DNA from: an uncultured Lachnospiraceae bacterium
GTDB taxonomy: Bacteria > Bacillota > Clostridia > Lachnospirales > Lachnospiraceae
DNA length: 64,000 nucleotides
Assembly (NCBI GenBank): GCA_910589195.1
Contig: CAJUTC010000002.1
Span: 62,001-126,000 of the forward strand
Direction of reading: 5' to 3'
The stretch's first letter is position 1; each line of letters starts with the position of its first letter. Position numbers and translations under genes: made by a program. The notes under the pieces were generated by a model. That model searched no databases and was not told the DNA's origin. It saw nothing but the letters and a program-made list of their open reading frames with translations. Below are positions 54,050 through 62,273 of the stretch, piece after piece.

Positions 54050-55347
54050 TTGGAATTATAGGAGGGCTTGGGATTTTCGTTCTGCTGGCATACCGGGGTT
54101 TTAATCTGGTATTTTCGGCAGTCATCAGCAGTTGCGTTATGTTCCTTTGTTCCGGAATTGGGATTTTAGAAGGATTGAATGGGATTTACCTGCCTGGCCT
54201 GGCCTCCTTCTTAAAAAATTATTTCCTGATTTTTTTCCTTAGCGCGCTGATGGGGAAATTAATGAGTGATGGAGGCAATGCCAAACGGATCGCATTAAGC
54301 TTATCCGATCTGATTAAAAAAAGCAAGAATCATCAGCAGTTTTTCTGTGTGCTGATGGTTCCGGTTTTCTACTTTTTTCTCTGCTATGCCGGGATTTCCG
54401 GATTTGTGGTAGTATTTACCGTTCTTCCGATTGCCAAAAATCTTTATGAGGAAACGGATACGCCCTGGTATCTGTACTGCTGCGCCGGCGCCCAAACCAT
54501 CAGTGCGGCTTATCTGGCCGGTTCCCTTCAGGCTGGCAATGTATATGCTGCAGATATCTGCGGCACAGACCTGACTGCAGGCTGGCTGCTGTCAATCGTT
54601 GCGGTAGCCGTATTTTGGGCGGTATCTCTGGGTATGTTGTGGGTGGTTTTGCATCGGGCTCTGAAGCGGGGAGAAACATTCCTTCCTTCCGGTCAGGGGA
54701 TTGCAAATGCCTCCTTAAATGAAGGCCTTCCGGAAGAAAAACTTCCAAAGCTCATCCCTTCGCTCCTTCCACTGGCAGCGGTCATGGGGTTAAGCACCGT
54801 ATTTCAGGTACATGTGGTGGTGGCTCTGGCATTGGGATGCCTTTTGTCCATAATAATCGGAAGAAAGAATCTTCTGCCAAGACTGAAGGAGAGCTTAGAA
54901 GGAGGCATTGCTTCGGTGTACGGCCCTATTTTAAGCGTTTCGGCAACGTATGCGATTGGAGAAGTGCTAAAAAGTCTGGAGGGGTTTGCCTACATTGAGT
55001 CCACGTTTCAACGTCTTCCCGGGCTTTTAGGGGCGCCTCTTCTGGGAACAGCCATGGCGTTTATTATGGCTTCTGTGGCAGCTCCGGTTCCGGCTTTTGG
55101 CCCGCAGATGCTGGCTCATTATACTTTGGCAGGAATCAGCGCGGAAAATGCCCACAGGATGATGATGATTACATCCTTTACCAGCATCGCCCCTCATAAT
55201 GCGGGAATTTCAAATGCAGCTTCTGTGCTGCGTCTTCCATATGGAAAATGTCTGAAAATGTACATGCTGTTTACGTATGTTCCCGGAATCATTACCCTTT
55301 TGGTATGCCTTATCTGTTTAAAAGCAGGAATTATACCAGTGTACTGA
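54037..55347 (+). CDS. GntP-family carboxylate permease 3
   Basis: A 436-residue membrane protein, third paralogue of the set (IIGGLGIFVLLAYRGFNLVF, CYAGISGFVVVFTVLP, APHNAGISNAASVLRL). It is the most divergent of the three: the GSASSGENIALQNFADRFL region of permease 1 becomes ASVAAPVPAFGPQMLAHYTLAGI. Overlaps the flavin reductase gene by 13 bp. It marks the end of the CoA-chemistry cluster. Confidence 0.83.
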   Translation: MQSLIGIIGGLGIFVLLAYRGFNLVFSAVISSCVMFLCSGIGILEGLNGIYLPGLASFLKNYFLIFFLSALMGKLMSDGGNAKRIALSLSDLIKKSKNHQQFFCVLMVPVFYFFLCYAGISGFVVVFTVLPIAKNLYEETDTPWYLYCCAGAQTISAAYLAGSLQAGNVYAADICGTDLTAGWLLSIVAVAVFWAVSLGMLWVVLHRALKRGETFLPSGQGIANASLNEGLPEEKLPKLIPSLLPLAAVMGLSTVFQVHVVVALALGCLLSIIIGRKNLLPRLKESLEGGIASVYGPILSVSATYAIGEVLKSLEGFAYIESTFQRLPGLLGAPLLGTAMAFIMASVAAPVPAFGPQMLAHYTLAGISAENAHRMMMITSFTSIAPHNAGISNAASVLRLPYGKCLKMYMLFTYVPGIITLLVCLICLKAGIIPVY

Positions 55348-55459
55348 CTGAATTTTATCTGGCAGCACACTACGTAAGAAACCTCCTGATTGAACGTATG
55401 GTTTTCATTTATGGGTTGCAGAAAGAGAATTTTGTGGTATGCTTTTATGGTACCCCACG

Positions 55460-55561
55460 ATAAGGAAAGGGGCTTTGAAAGCCCAACGCTCTGCCGCTGG
55501 TCTATGGGAAAACGGGCCGCAGAGCGATATCTTCCACCCCCGTTTCCTTATAACTTCAAGA
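55460..55561. other. Structured intergenic element
   Basis: Outer stem ATAAGGAAA (55460-55468) with TTTCCTTAT (55553-55561), extendable by GGGG (55469-55472) with CCCC (about 55547-55551). Inner stem CGCTCTGC (55487-55494) with GCAGAGCG (55519-55526). A local hairpin GGGCTT-TGA-AAGCCC is also possible at 55470-55484. No T-run follows. The remaining gap 55348-55580 shows no gene. It could be a folded leader RNA of the acyltransferase gene or a small miniature-element-like repeat. Confidence 0.5.
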
Positions 55562-55580
55562 AAGCATAGGTCACAAATTT

Positions 55581-56678
55581 ATGAAAAAACAAGAACAGCT
55601 TGTCCAGTACAACCTTTTAAAAATATTGGCAGTCTTTATGGTGATTGCCGTCCATATGATGAATGTGGTAGAATTAGTACCCCAGGGAAACCAAAATGCG
55701 CTCCGTTTCCATGAGGTGATCCGAACATTGCTGCTTACCAGCAACGGCCTGTTTTTTATGGTCAGTGGCCGTTTCCTGCTGGAGAATTACCATGGAGGGA
55801 TGGGACGGTTTTATTGGAAACGGTTTGTTAAAATCGGAATTCCGGTGCTGGCGGCATCATTATTTTACTATGTATATGTGTATGGGCGAAACGGCCTGTC
55901 CTTACATTTTTGGAAAGGGCTTTTAACGGATCTGCTCCAAAGCCGTATCCAAGGATATTTTTGGTTTGTCTACGCACTTGCAGGATTTTATCTGGCCGTT
56001 CCCTTCCTGTCCAGAATGTTTGCTAACATGGGAAAAGGGGAAAAAGGGGCGTTAACCGGGATTACCCTTGCGTATTTTGGCCTTCAGAACTTATATCAGA
56101 TTTTTGGCCTGGAGATGGTATTTACCTCTTATTTGTTTTATAGCTGGGTATTTTATTGTATACTGGGATACTTGCTGGACAGTTTTAAACTTACCAAAAG
56201 GCAAATCAAACTGGTGATCCTGGCAGGGATTTTGGCATTTCTGGTGTCGTCCTGGGAAATCTGCTTTTGGAAAAGGGAAAATCCGGCGCTTCACAATTAT
56301 TCGGTAACCATGATTCTTATGACCAGCGCTGTGTATTTGGCTGTTACGGTTTATGGAAGAAAGATGGCGGAACGGTTTTCTGGCGTTATTCAAGCCATTG
56401 CAAAACGTTCTTTTTATATCTATCTGATGCACGGCCTGACCCAAATTACAATCGGGGCAAAGCTGACAGGAGGCATGGGAAAGGTTTTGGAAGGAACTGA
56501 TGCAGGCCTGTCTGTAAGATGGGGGTATTGGCTTGGCATGTCAGTAGTATCCTTTGTGCTGGCATTTGCCATTGGCTGTGTGCTGGATTGGCTATATGAG
56601 CCATTTAGCAGGTATTTGCTAAATGCGGGAAAAGGGAAAAAACAAGAATCAATACCAGGAGGAGCCGGGCGTTTATGA
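55581..56678 (+). CDS. Acyltransferase 3 family membrane protein
   Basis: 365 residues with about ten transmembrane segments, of the acyltransferase 3 (OafA/YiaH-like) family: ILAVFMVIAVHMMNVVEL near the N-terminus carries the family histidine, and LFFMVSGRFLLENY and FYIYLMHGLTQI fit the pattern. Such proteins O-acylate surface or secreted glycans or lipids. It overlaps the Sfp-type gene by 4 bp (ATGA). No surface-polysaccharide genes lie nearby, so the target is unknown. There is no strong ribosome site before the ATG. Confidence 0.8.
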   Translation: MKKQEQLVQYNLLKILAVFMVIAVHMMNVVELVPQGNQNALRFHEVIRTLLLTSNGLFFMVSGRFLLENYHGGMGRFYWKRFVKIGIPVLAASLFYYVYVYGRNGLSLHFWKGLLTDLLQSRIQGYFWFVYALAGFYLAVPFLSRMFANMGKGEKGALTGITLAYFGLQNLYQIFGLEMVFTSYLFYSWVFYCILGYLLDSFKLTKRQIKLVILAGILAFLVSSWEICFWKRENPALHNYSVTMILMTSAVYLAVTVYGRKMAERFSGVIQAIAKRSFYIYLMHGLTQITIGAKLTGGMGKVLEGTDAGLSVRWGYWLGMSVVSFVLAFAIGCVLDWLYEPFSRYLLNAGKGKKQESIPGGAGRL

Positions 56679-57289
56679 TTTATATCCAACCATTTTGCCT
56701 GCCAAAACAATGTACAGGAAAAGAGAAGCGAAGGCTGGAGCATAAAGCTGGGCAGAATCTTTTAATAAGCGGCCTGAAACAGGAATTTGGGCTGGATCTT
56801 TCCCAACGGTTATCCATTATTAAAAAGGGGGAAAAGGGAAAGCCATATCTGGAAGATTATCCGGATATTTACTTTAATATCAGTCACAGCCAAAATATGG
56901 CAGTATGTGCTCTTGGACGCCGTCCCTTAGGAGTAGATGTGGAAAAAATCCGCCCAGCCAGTTTCACGGTTATCAGGAAATGCCTGACACAGAAAGAACG
57001 CAATTATTTAGAAACCTGTGGGGAAGAGAGCCGGAACCGGGAGTTTTTCCGGTTTTGGACATTAAAAGAAAGCTATGCCAAAGCCTTGGGAATTGGATTG
57101 TCCCTGGATTTTGCCAGTGTAGAGTTTGAATTAGAGCCATTTGCGGCTTGCCTAAATGATACCAGGCAAAACTGGCAGTTTCTCCAAACCGCATGGCAGG
57201 AAGAGAAGGAAACTTATGTAATTTCCTTCTGCGGTCAGGAATTACCGGATCCCCCTTATTTTTTACGGCAGTATTCCTGCAAGATCTGA
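56675..57289 (+). CDS. 4'-phosphopantetheinyl transferase, Sfp type
   Basis: A 204-residue Sfp-family enzyme that moves phosphopantetheine from CoA onto carrier proteins. Motifs KPYLEDYPDIYFNISHS, LGVDVEKIRP (Mg-binding) and FWTLKESYAKALGIGL are canonical. The length is typical. No NRPS, PKS or carrier-protein gene lies in the window, so its partner is elsewhere. It is coupled to the acyltransferase by a 4-bp overlap and its 3' end overlaps the convergent LysR gene by 34 bp. Confidence 0.9.
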   Translation: MIYIQPFCLPKQCTGKEKRRLEHKAGQNLLISGLKQEFGLDLSQRLSIIKKGEKGKPYLEDYPDIYFNISHSQNMAVCALGRRPLGVDVEKIRPASFTVIRKCLTQKERNYLETCGEESRNREFFRFWTLKESYAKALGIGLSLDFASVEFELEPFAACLNDTRQNWQFLQTAWQEEKETYVISFCGQELPDPPYFLRQYSCKI

Positions 57290-58179
57290 ATATAATCTTT
57301 TGCATACTGGGAAAGATACCGTTTGGGGCGGTGGGCTGCAATGGTAGTTGTGACCACAGGTGTCTGGCCAATGGAAAAGCATAAAGGGCGGTCTGACCGG
57401 TCTTTGGCCAGAAAATGAAAATAGCTGGCTGGGGCAAAGGCGGCTCCCATGCCATCCATGGCTAATTGAATAGACATCTGGCTGTTTCTGGTGTGGAGAA
57501 GGATAGGGGGATTTATCTGATACTCAGAAAACAGCTTTAATGCGATTCCGCCTGTGTTTTGATCCGGGTACAGAAGGATAAAATTTTCCTGATTCAATAA
57601 TGATAAATCCAGCCAGGGATAACAAAATCCTGGCTTTTTTTCTGCTTTTTCGGACAAGGGATGATTTTCCGGCAAAATCAGGACAATTTCTTCTGTCCGA
57701 ATTACCTGATAATCTAATAATTTTGGAAATTCATGTACATTATAAAAGGTAAGATCAATGGAATGATTGGTTAAGGTTTGTTCCGCAATAAAATTGACTT
57801 CTTCCATTACATTAATGGTGATATGTGGATAACGCTTATGAAATTCCATTAATGTGGGCTGAAGCAGGGTGCTTCCTAGCATAATAGGGATAGCAATGTG
57901 AAACCGCCCTTGCTTCCGATGGGTGATATCACTGTATTCCTGATTCCATTCTTTGCCCAAATCTGCAATCTGTTCTGCATAATAAAGATACCGTTCTCCC
58001 ACATAGGTGGGGATGTAGGCATTGTCAATGCGGGAAAACAAGGGAGCCCCGAGCTGCCGCTCCAGGTTTTTTAAATATTTGCTCAAGGAAGGCTGGGAAA
58101 TAAAAAGGGATTCTGCCGCTTTTCCAATATTTTTATGTTTTGCAATCGCTAATATGTAACGGGCTTCCTTTAAGTCCAT
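57256..58179 (-). CDS. LysR-family transcriptional regulator
   Basis: 307 residues. The N-terminal winged helix (MDLKEARYILAIAKHKNIGKAAESLFISQPSLSKYLKNLERQLG, given as its ends only: ARYILAIAKHKNIGKAAE and SQPSLSKYLKNLE) is typical and a periplasmic-binding-like effector domain follows. ATG 58179 has AAAAGGAG about 10 nt upstream; the longer frame to 58269 adds 30 residues without family character. Divergent from the PotBCAD-type operon, which it probably controls. A minus extended -10 (TGG-TAAAAT, 58268-58260) lies upstream. Confidence 0.9.
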   Translation of the reverse strand: MDLKEARYILAIAKHKNIGKAAESLFISQPSLSKYLKNLERQLGAPLFSRIDNAYIPTYVGERYLYYAEQIADLGKEWNQEYSDITHRKQGRFHIAIPIMLGSTLLQPTLMEFHKRYPHITINVMEEVNFIAEQTLTNHSIDLTFYNVHEFPKLLDYQVIRTEEIVLILPENHPLSEKAEKKPGFCYPWLDLSLLNQENFILLYPDQNTGGIALKLFSEYQINPPILLHTRNSQMSIQLAMDGMGAAFAPASYFHFLAKDRSDRPLCFSIGQTPVVTTTIAAHRPKRYLSQYAKDYIQILQEYCRKK

Positions 58180-58322
58180 AAACCGTTTGCTCCTTTTATT
58201 TAAAGTGCATATACCATGTCTACAGCCGTCAGGCTGTGGATAATTGATATGTTTCCTTAATTTTACCATAATATGAAGAAGTATTATAGCTTTTTTGCAT
58301 AAAAAGTATAGAAATTATATAT

Positions 58323-58351
58323 TTGACGTCCGTTATATTACTTTTTATAAT
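58323..58351 (+). promoter_or_regulatory. Promoter of Pot-type ABC operon
   Basis: TTGACG (58323-58328), 17-nt spacer, perfect TATAAT (58346-58351), 61 bp before the first permease. AT-rich dyads such as TATA-GAAAT-TATA (58307-58319) directly upstream could be LysR contacts. Confidence 0.85.
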
Positions 58352-58412
58352 AAACATGAATGTCTGAATTAGAATTGTTAATAAATAGGATGGCTATGAG
58401 AAGGAGGAAACT

Positions 58413-59237
58413 ATGAAGAGAAGCAGTGCCTGGATGATGCTGGCGCCGGGATTGGTGATTTTGCTGGTATGCCTTGCCATGCCCCTTTTAAAGGTGTTGA
58501 TCCCCACTTTTTTTACAGGTGATTACCCATTTTATTCATACCTGCAATTTTTCCGTGATGGGTATTATCTGAAAATTTTTTTCCGCACAGTGCGGATTGC
58601 AATAATTACCACTTTGATTTGTATGATAGGAGGGATTCCGACCGCTTACTTTATCAGCCGGTGCAGCAAAAAATGGAGAGGCCTGCTTTTGGCTGCTTCG
58701 ATTTTCCCCATGATGACCAATTCGGTAATCCGCAGCTTTGCCTGGATTAATATCTTAGGAAGCAATGGAATTATTAATAAGCTTCTGATGGCTACAGGAG
58801 CATTACAAAAACCAATGAAGCTTTTATATACTGATTTTGCCATTATAATCGGATCGGTTTATTTGTTTTTGCCTTTAATGATTGTAACAGTGACCGGCGT
58901 TATGGAAAATATTGACGACGATATGATGGAAGCCGCCTGGAGCTTAGGAGCAAACCGGATTTCGGCATTTATGAAAGTGATTTTCCCCATGAGCTTACCT
59001 GGGATTATTGTAGGGGGTATCCTGGTATTTACCGGAACCCTGACAGCCTATACCACGCCTCAGCTATTAGGCGGGAACAGCAATATGGTCTTGTCAACTT
59101 TAATCTATCAGCGAGCCATGTCAGTAGGCGACTGGAATGGGGCTTCGGTGGTTGCGCTGATTATGATACTGGTTACGCTGGCGGTAATCAAAGGCTTTAA
59201 CGCGCTGGCAGCCAGATTGGATAAGAGAGGTGAATAG
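58413..59237 (+). CDS. PotB-type ABC permease
   Basis: A 274-residue inner-membrane permease of the spermidine/putrescine-type (PotB/CysU-like) family with six helices. The EAA loop is MEAAWSLGANRISAFMKVIFPMSLPGI. AGGAGG precedes the ATG. First gene of an operon permease, permease, ATPase, binding protein, amidohydrolase. The substrate class of this family includes polyamines and other small organic ions; the final gene hints at a nucleobase-related compound. Confidence 0.9.
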   Translation: MKRSSAWMMLAPGLVILLVCLAMPLLKVLIPTFFTGDYPFYSYLQFFRDGYYLKIFFRTVRIAIITTLICMIGGIPTAYFISRCSKKWRGLLLAASIFPMMTNSVIRSFAWINILGSNGIINKLLMATGALQKPMKLLYTDFAIIIGSVYLFLPLMIVTVTGVMENIDDDMMEAAWSLGANRISAFMKVIFPMSLPGIIVGGILVFTGTLTAYTTPQLLGGNSNMVLSTLIYQRAMSVGDWNGASVVALIMILVTLAVIKGFNALAARLDKRGE

Positions 59238-59239
59238 GG

Positions 59240-60022
59240 ATGAAAAAGAATAAATTTCTGACCGGGTACGCGGTTGTTGTATTTGCCTTTTTAATGATTC
59301 CCCTGGCAATCATTACGGTAACGGCTTTTGGGGGAGGGAGCGCCATTGTATTTCCCATTGATTCCGTTTCCTTGAAATGGTTTGCTAATGTATTTGCGTT
59401 AAAATCCTTTCGGCAATCCTTTCTCACCAGTTTGGAGGTGGCTTTTTTAGCTACGCTCATTGCGCTTATTGTGGGGGTTCCGGCGGCATATGCCCTGGCT
59501 CGTTCCCATGTCCGGGGGCGGCAGATTTTAAAATCTTTATTTCTTTCTCCCACGATTGTGCCTGGAATTGTAATTGGCTTTATCCTGTACCAGTTTTTGA
59601 TTCTTACCTTTCGGATTCCGGTGTTTATCAGCTTGCTAGCCGGACATTTTATGGTAACGCTGCCTTACGTGATCCGGGTGGTAGGCTCTGCTATGGAGCA
59701 GTTTGATTTTTCCATCGAGGAGGCGGCATGGAGCTTGGGTTCGCCGAAGGGAAAAGCATTTTTCCAGGTGGTTCTTCCTAATGTAACATCCGGAATTTCC
59801 TCTGCGTTTATGCTGGCCTTTATTAATTCCTTTAATAATATTCCGGTATCCATGTTTTTAACTGGGCCGGGCGTCAGTACATTTCCGGCAACGCTGATGA
59901 ATTATATTGAATACAACTATGACCCTACGGTATCAGCAGTTTCCGTGCTGCTGATGGCGGCTACCGTAATTATTATGGTAATTGTAGATAAAACCTTAGG
60001 CATTGCTTCGCTGGCAAAATAG
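59240..60022 (+). CDS. PotC-type ABC permease
   Basis: A 260-residue second permease with six helices and EAA loop EEAAWSLGSPKGKAFFQVVLPNVTSGI. It starts 2 bp after the first permease, with GAGAGGTG inside that gene's end as its ribosome site. Together they form the membrane channel. Confidence 0.9.
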   Translation: MKKNKFLTGYAVVVFAFLMIPLAIITVTAFGGGSAIVFPIDSVSLKWFANVFALKSFRQSFLTSLEVAFLATLIALIVGVPAAYALARSHVRGRQILKSLFLSPTIVPGIVIGFILYQFLILTFRIPVFISLLAGHFMVTLPYVIRVVGSAMEQFDFSIEEAAWSLGSPKGKAFFQVVLPNVTSGISSAFMLAFINSFNNIPVSMFLTGPGVSTFPATLMNYIEYNYDPTVSAVSVLLMAATVIIMVIVDKTLGIASLAK

Positions 60023-60034
60023 GAGGAAAAAATA

Positions 60035-61075
60035 ATGGCTTTTATGACATTAAAGCAGATTGATGTAAGCTATGACAAGAAAAAACCGATCTTAAAGGGT
60101 CTGGATTTAGAGGTGGAAAAGGGGGAATTAGTTTCTCTGTTAGGGCCAAGCGGATGTGGAAAGACCACAACTTTGCGAGTTGTGGCAGGATTTATTGAGC
60201 CAAAGGGCGGCATATTTACTTTAGACGGAACTGAAATGACCAAGGTGCCAGTCCATAAGCGGAACTTTGGCCTGGTATTCCAAAGCTATGCCCTGTTTCC
60301 CCATTTAAGCGTATACGATAATGTGGCATTTGGCCTGCGGACCCGGAAGATGGAGAAGTCCACGATTGATCAGAAAGTAGCGGAAATTCTTAAGGTGTGC
60401 GGCTTAACGGAGCTTTCCGGGCGGTTTCCAAAGGAAATGTCCGGCGGCCAAAGGCAGCGTGTGGCCCTTGCCCGGGCATTAGTAATTGAACCAAAGCTTC
60501 TATTATTGGACGAGCCCTTAAGCAATCTGGATGCGAAACTGCGGGTTAGTATGCGAGTAGAGATTAAGCGCCTTCAGAAACAGCTAGGTATTACCACGTT
60601 GTTTGTTACCCACGACCAGGAGGAGTGCTTTTCCATATCTGATAAAGTAGCGATTATGAATCAGGGGGTAATCGAACAATATGATTCTCCGGAACATATT
60701 TACCAAAGACCTGCCACCGAATTCGTGGCCCGGTTTATCGGCTTTGAAAATTTCCTGGAATTAAAACCGGCAGGCGAAAAGACCTACCAGGCGGCAGACG
60801 GAAGCCGTTTTTTGGTTCAAATGGAATGGGGGAATGAACCATTTAAAGGAACCATCCGCCCTGATGATATTTGCCTGGCTGGGGAAGGGCAGGAGGATAA
60901 TGTGATGGAAGGAACCGTTGGAGTCAGGACTTTTTTAGGGAAAAGCTACCAGTATGAGGTAAACACAGCAGCCGGAACCCTTAAGGTGAATATGGGAACG
61001 GAAACCATTTTCCAGGAAGGGGAGCGGATTCGCTTGTACTTACCAGAGGATAAACTGATTTTAGTTAAAAAGTAA
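60035..61075 (+). CDS. PotA-type ABC ATPase
   Basis: A 346-residue ATPase with all motifs: Walker A LLGPSGCGKTTTLR, Q-loop FQSYALFPHLSVYDN, signature MSGGQRQRVALARAL, Walker B LLLLDEPLSNLD and H-loop FVTHDQEE. A C-terminal TOBE-like domain (about 275-346) follows. It lies 12 bp after the permease, preceded by AGGAGG. It powers this importer and might serve others. Confidence 0.93.
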   Translation: MAFMTLKQIDVSYDKKKPILKGLDLEVEKGELVSLLGPSGCGKTTTLRVVAGFIEPKGGIFTLDGTEMTKVPVHKRNFGLVFQSYALFPHLSVYDNVAFGLRTRKMEKSTIDQKVAEILKVCGLTELSGRFPKEMSGGQRQRVALARALVIEPKLLLLDEPLSNLDAKLRVSMRVEIKRLQKQLGITTLFVTHDQEECFSISDKVAIMNQGVIEQYDSPEHIYQRPATEFVARFIGFENFLELKPAGEKTYQAADGSRFLVQMEWGNEPFKGTIRPDDICLAGEGQEDNVMEGTVGVRTFLGKSYQYEVNTAAGTLKVNMGTETIFQEGERIRLYLPEDKLILVKK

Positions 61076-61127
61076 CTGTTAACATACAACATAATTCCCT
61101 GAATTCAGGGAGGAAAGAGGAATCATT

Positions 61128-62264
61128 ATGAAAAAATTAGTATTGGCAGCAATTCTTTTCGCGGCAATGGCTGTATCCGCCTGCGGCGGCGCTTCCGGCG
61201 ATCCGGCAGGTGGCAATCAGAATGGGGAAACTACCCAGCAGGCAGAGGCGGCACAAAAGGCGGAGGAAGGAGAAAAAACCCAGGAGCCGTCCGGCGATGG
61301 AGGAAGCCAGAAGCTGGTGCTATCTACCTTTGGCCTAAGTGAGGACATTTCCGCTGAAGAGGTATATGCCCCTTTTGAGCAGGAATTTAATTGTGAAATT
61401 GTAACGGAAACAGGCGGAACCAATGACCGTTATACCAAACTGGCGGCAGATACCCAGTCTTCGATTGATGTGATTGAGTTGTCCCAGGCTATGACGTCAA
61501 AAGGAATTGCGGAAGGTTTGTTTGAAGAAATTGATTTAAGCAAACTAGAAAATGCGGCAGATTTAATTACAGCGGCAAAAACAATGGCTGAGGAAGGCCA
61601 GGGGGTAGCGTATACTATTAATAGTATCGGTATTATTTATAACCCGGATGCGGTTGGCTTTGAAATTACAAGCTTTGATGATCTGTGGGATCCAAGGCTG
61701 GAAGGAATGGTTTCCATTCCTGAGATTACTACCACCTTTGGTCCGGCTATGGTTTATATGGCAAGCGATCACGCGGGTGTTGACATTAAGAGCGATAATG
61801 GGGAGGCAGCGTTTCAGGCTCTTACCGAATTAAAACCCAACTTAGTAAAAACTTATGCCAAGTCTTCCGACTTGATTAACATGTTTACATCGGGAGAAGT
61901 AGCTGCGGCAGTGGTTGGCGATTTCGGCGTGCCTACGATCCAGGCGGCAAATCCTAATGTGGTTTATATCAGCCCAGCGGTTACGTACGCTAACTTTAAC
62001 ATTATCAGCATTACGAAAAACTGCAAGAATAAGGATTTGGCTTATGAATATTTAAATTACCGCATCAGCCAGGAGCTGCAGACCAAGACCGGGAAGGCAT
62101 TAAATGAAGGGCCTACCAACAGCAAGGTAACGTTCACCGAAGAGGAAGCGGCAAATATGACTTACGGAGCGGTGGCAGAGGGTGCGAAAGCGTTAGATTA
62201 CACATTTGTAAATGCCCAGCTTAATAGCTGGATTGACCAGTGGAACCGCATTATCAATAATTAA
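61128..62264 (+). CDS. PotD-type ABC substrate-binding lipoprotein
   Basis: A 378-residue binding protein with a lipoprotein signal peptide ending VSAC (Cys about residue 19) and a Glu/Gln/Gly-rich tether to about residue 60. The mature part (LVLSTFGLSEDISAEEVYAPFEQEFN, TGGTNDRYTKL, VAYTINSIGIIYNPDAV) is of the PotD/iron-transport-like family, binding small anions or amines. The ligand is not identifiable by eye. It ends 9 bp before the amidohydrolase gene. Confidence 0.9.
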   Translation: MKKLVLAAILFAAMAVSACGGASGDPAGGNQNGETTQQAEAAQKAEEGEKTQEPSGDGGSQKLVLSTFGLSEDISAEEVYAPFEQEFNCEIVTETGGTNDRYTKLAADTQSSIDVIELSQAMTSKGIAEGLFEEIDLSKLENAADLITAAKTMAEEGQGVAYTINSIGIIYNPDAVGFEITSFDDLWDPRLEGMVSIPEITTTFGPAMVYMASDHAGVDIKSDNGEAAFQALTELKPNLVKTYAKSSDLINMFTSGEVAAAVVGDFGVPTIQAANPNVVYISPAVTYANFNIISITKNCKNKDLAYEYLNYRISQELQTKTGKALNEGPTNSKVTFTEEEAANMTYGAVAEGAKALDYTFVNAQLNSWIDQWNRIINN

Positions 62265-62273
62265 GGAGTCTAT

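Noticed and set aside
27648..55347. Bile-acid 7-alpha-dehydroxylation (bai) operon
   Set aside because: CoA-transferases and a ligase are shared features, but no BaiE dehydratase, no old-yellow-enzyme BaiCD/BaiH and no BaiA short-chain dehydrogenase are present.
27648..55347. Carnitine or butyrobetaine catabolism cluster
   Set aside because: CaiB-like transferases, a dehydrogenase and ETF fit, but there is no betaine/carnitine/choline-family transporter and no trimethylamine-forming enzyme.
27648..55347. Reductive aryl-lactate (fld) pathway
   Set aside because: Three transferases look FldA/HadA-like, but the iron-sulfur dehydratase subunits and activator are absent.
55248..55714. Short frames of 71 and 91 codons overlapping permease 3, the structured element and the acyltransferase start
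   Set aside because: They overlap well-supported genes in other frames and show no family features.
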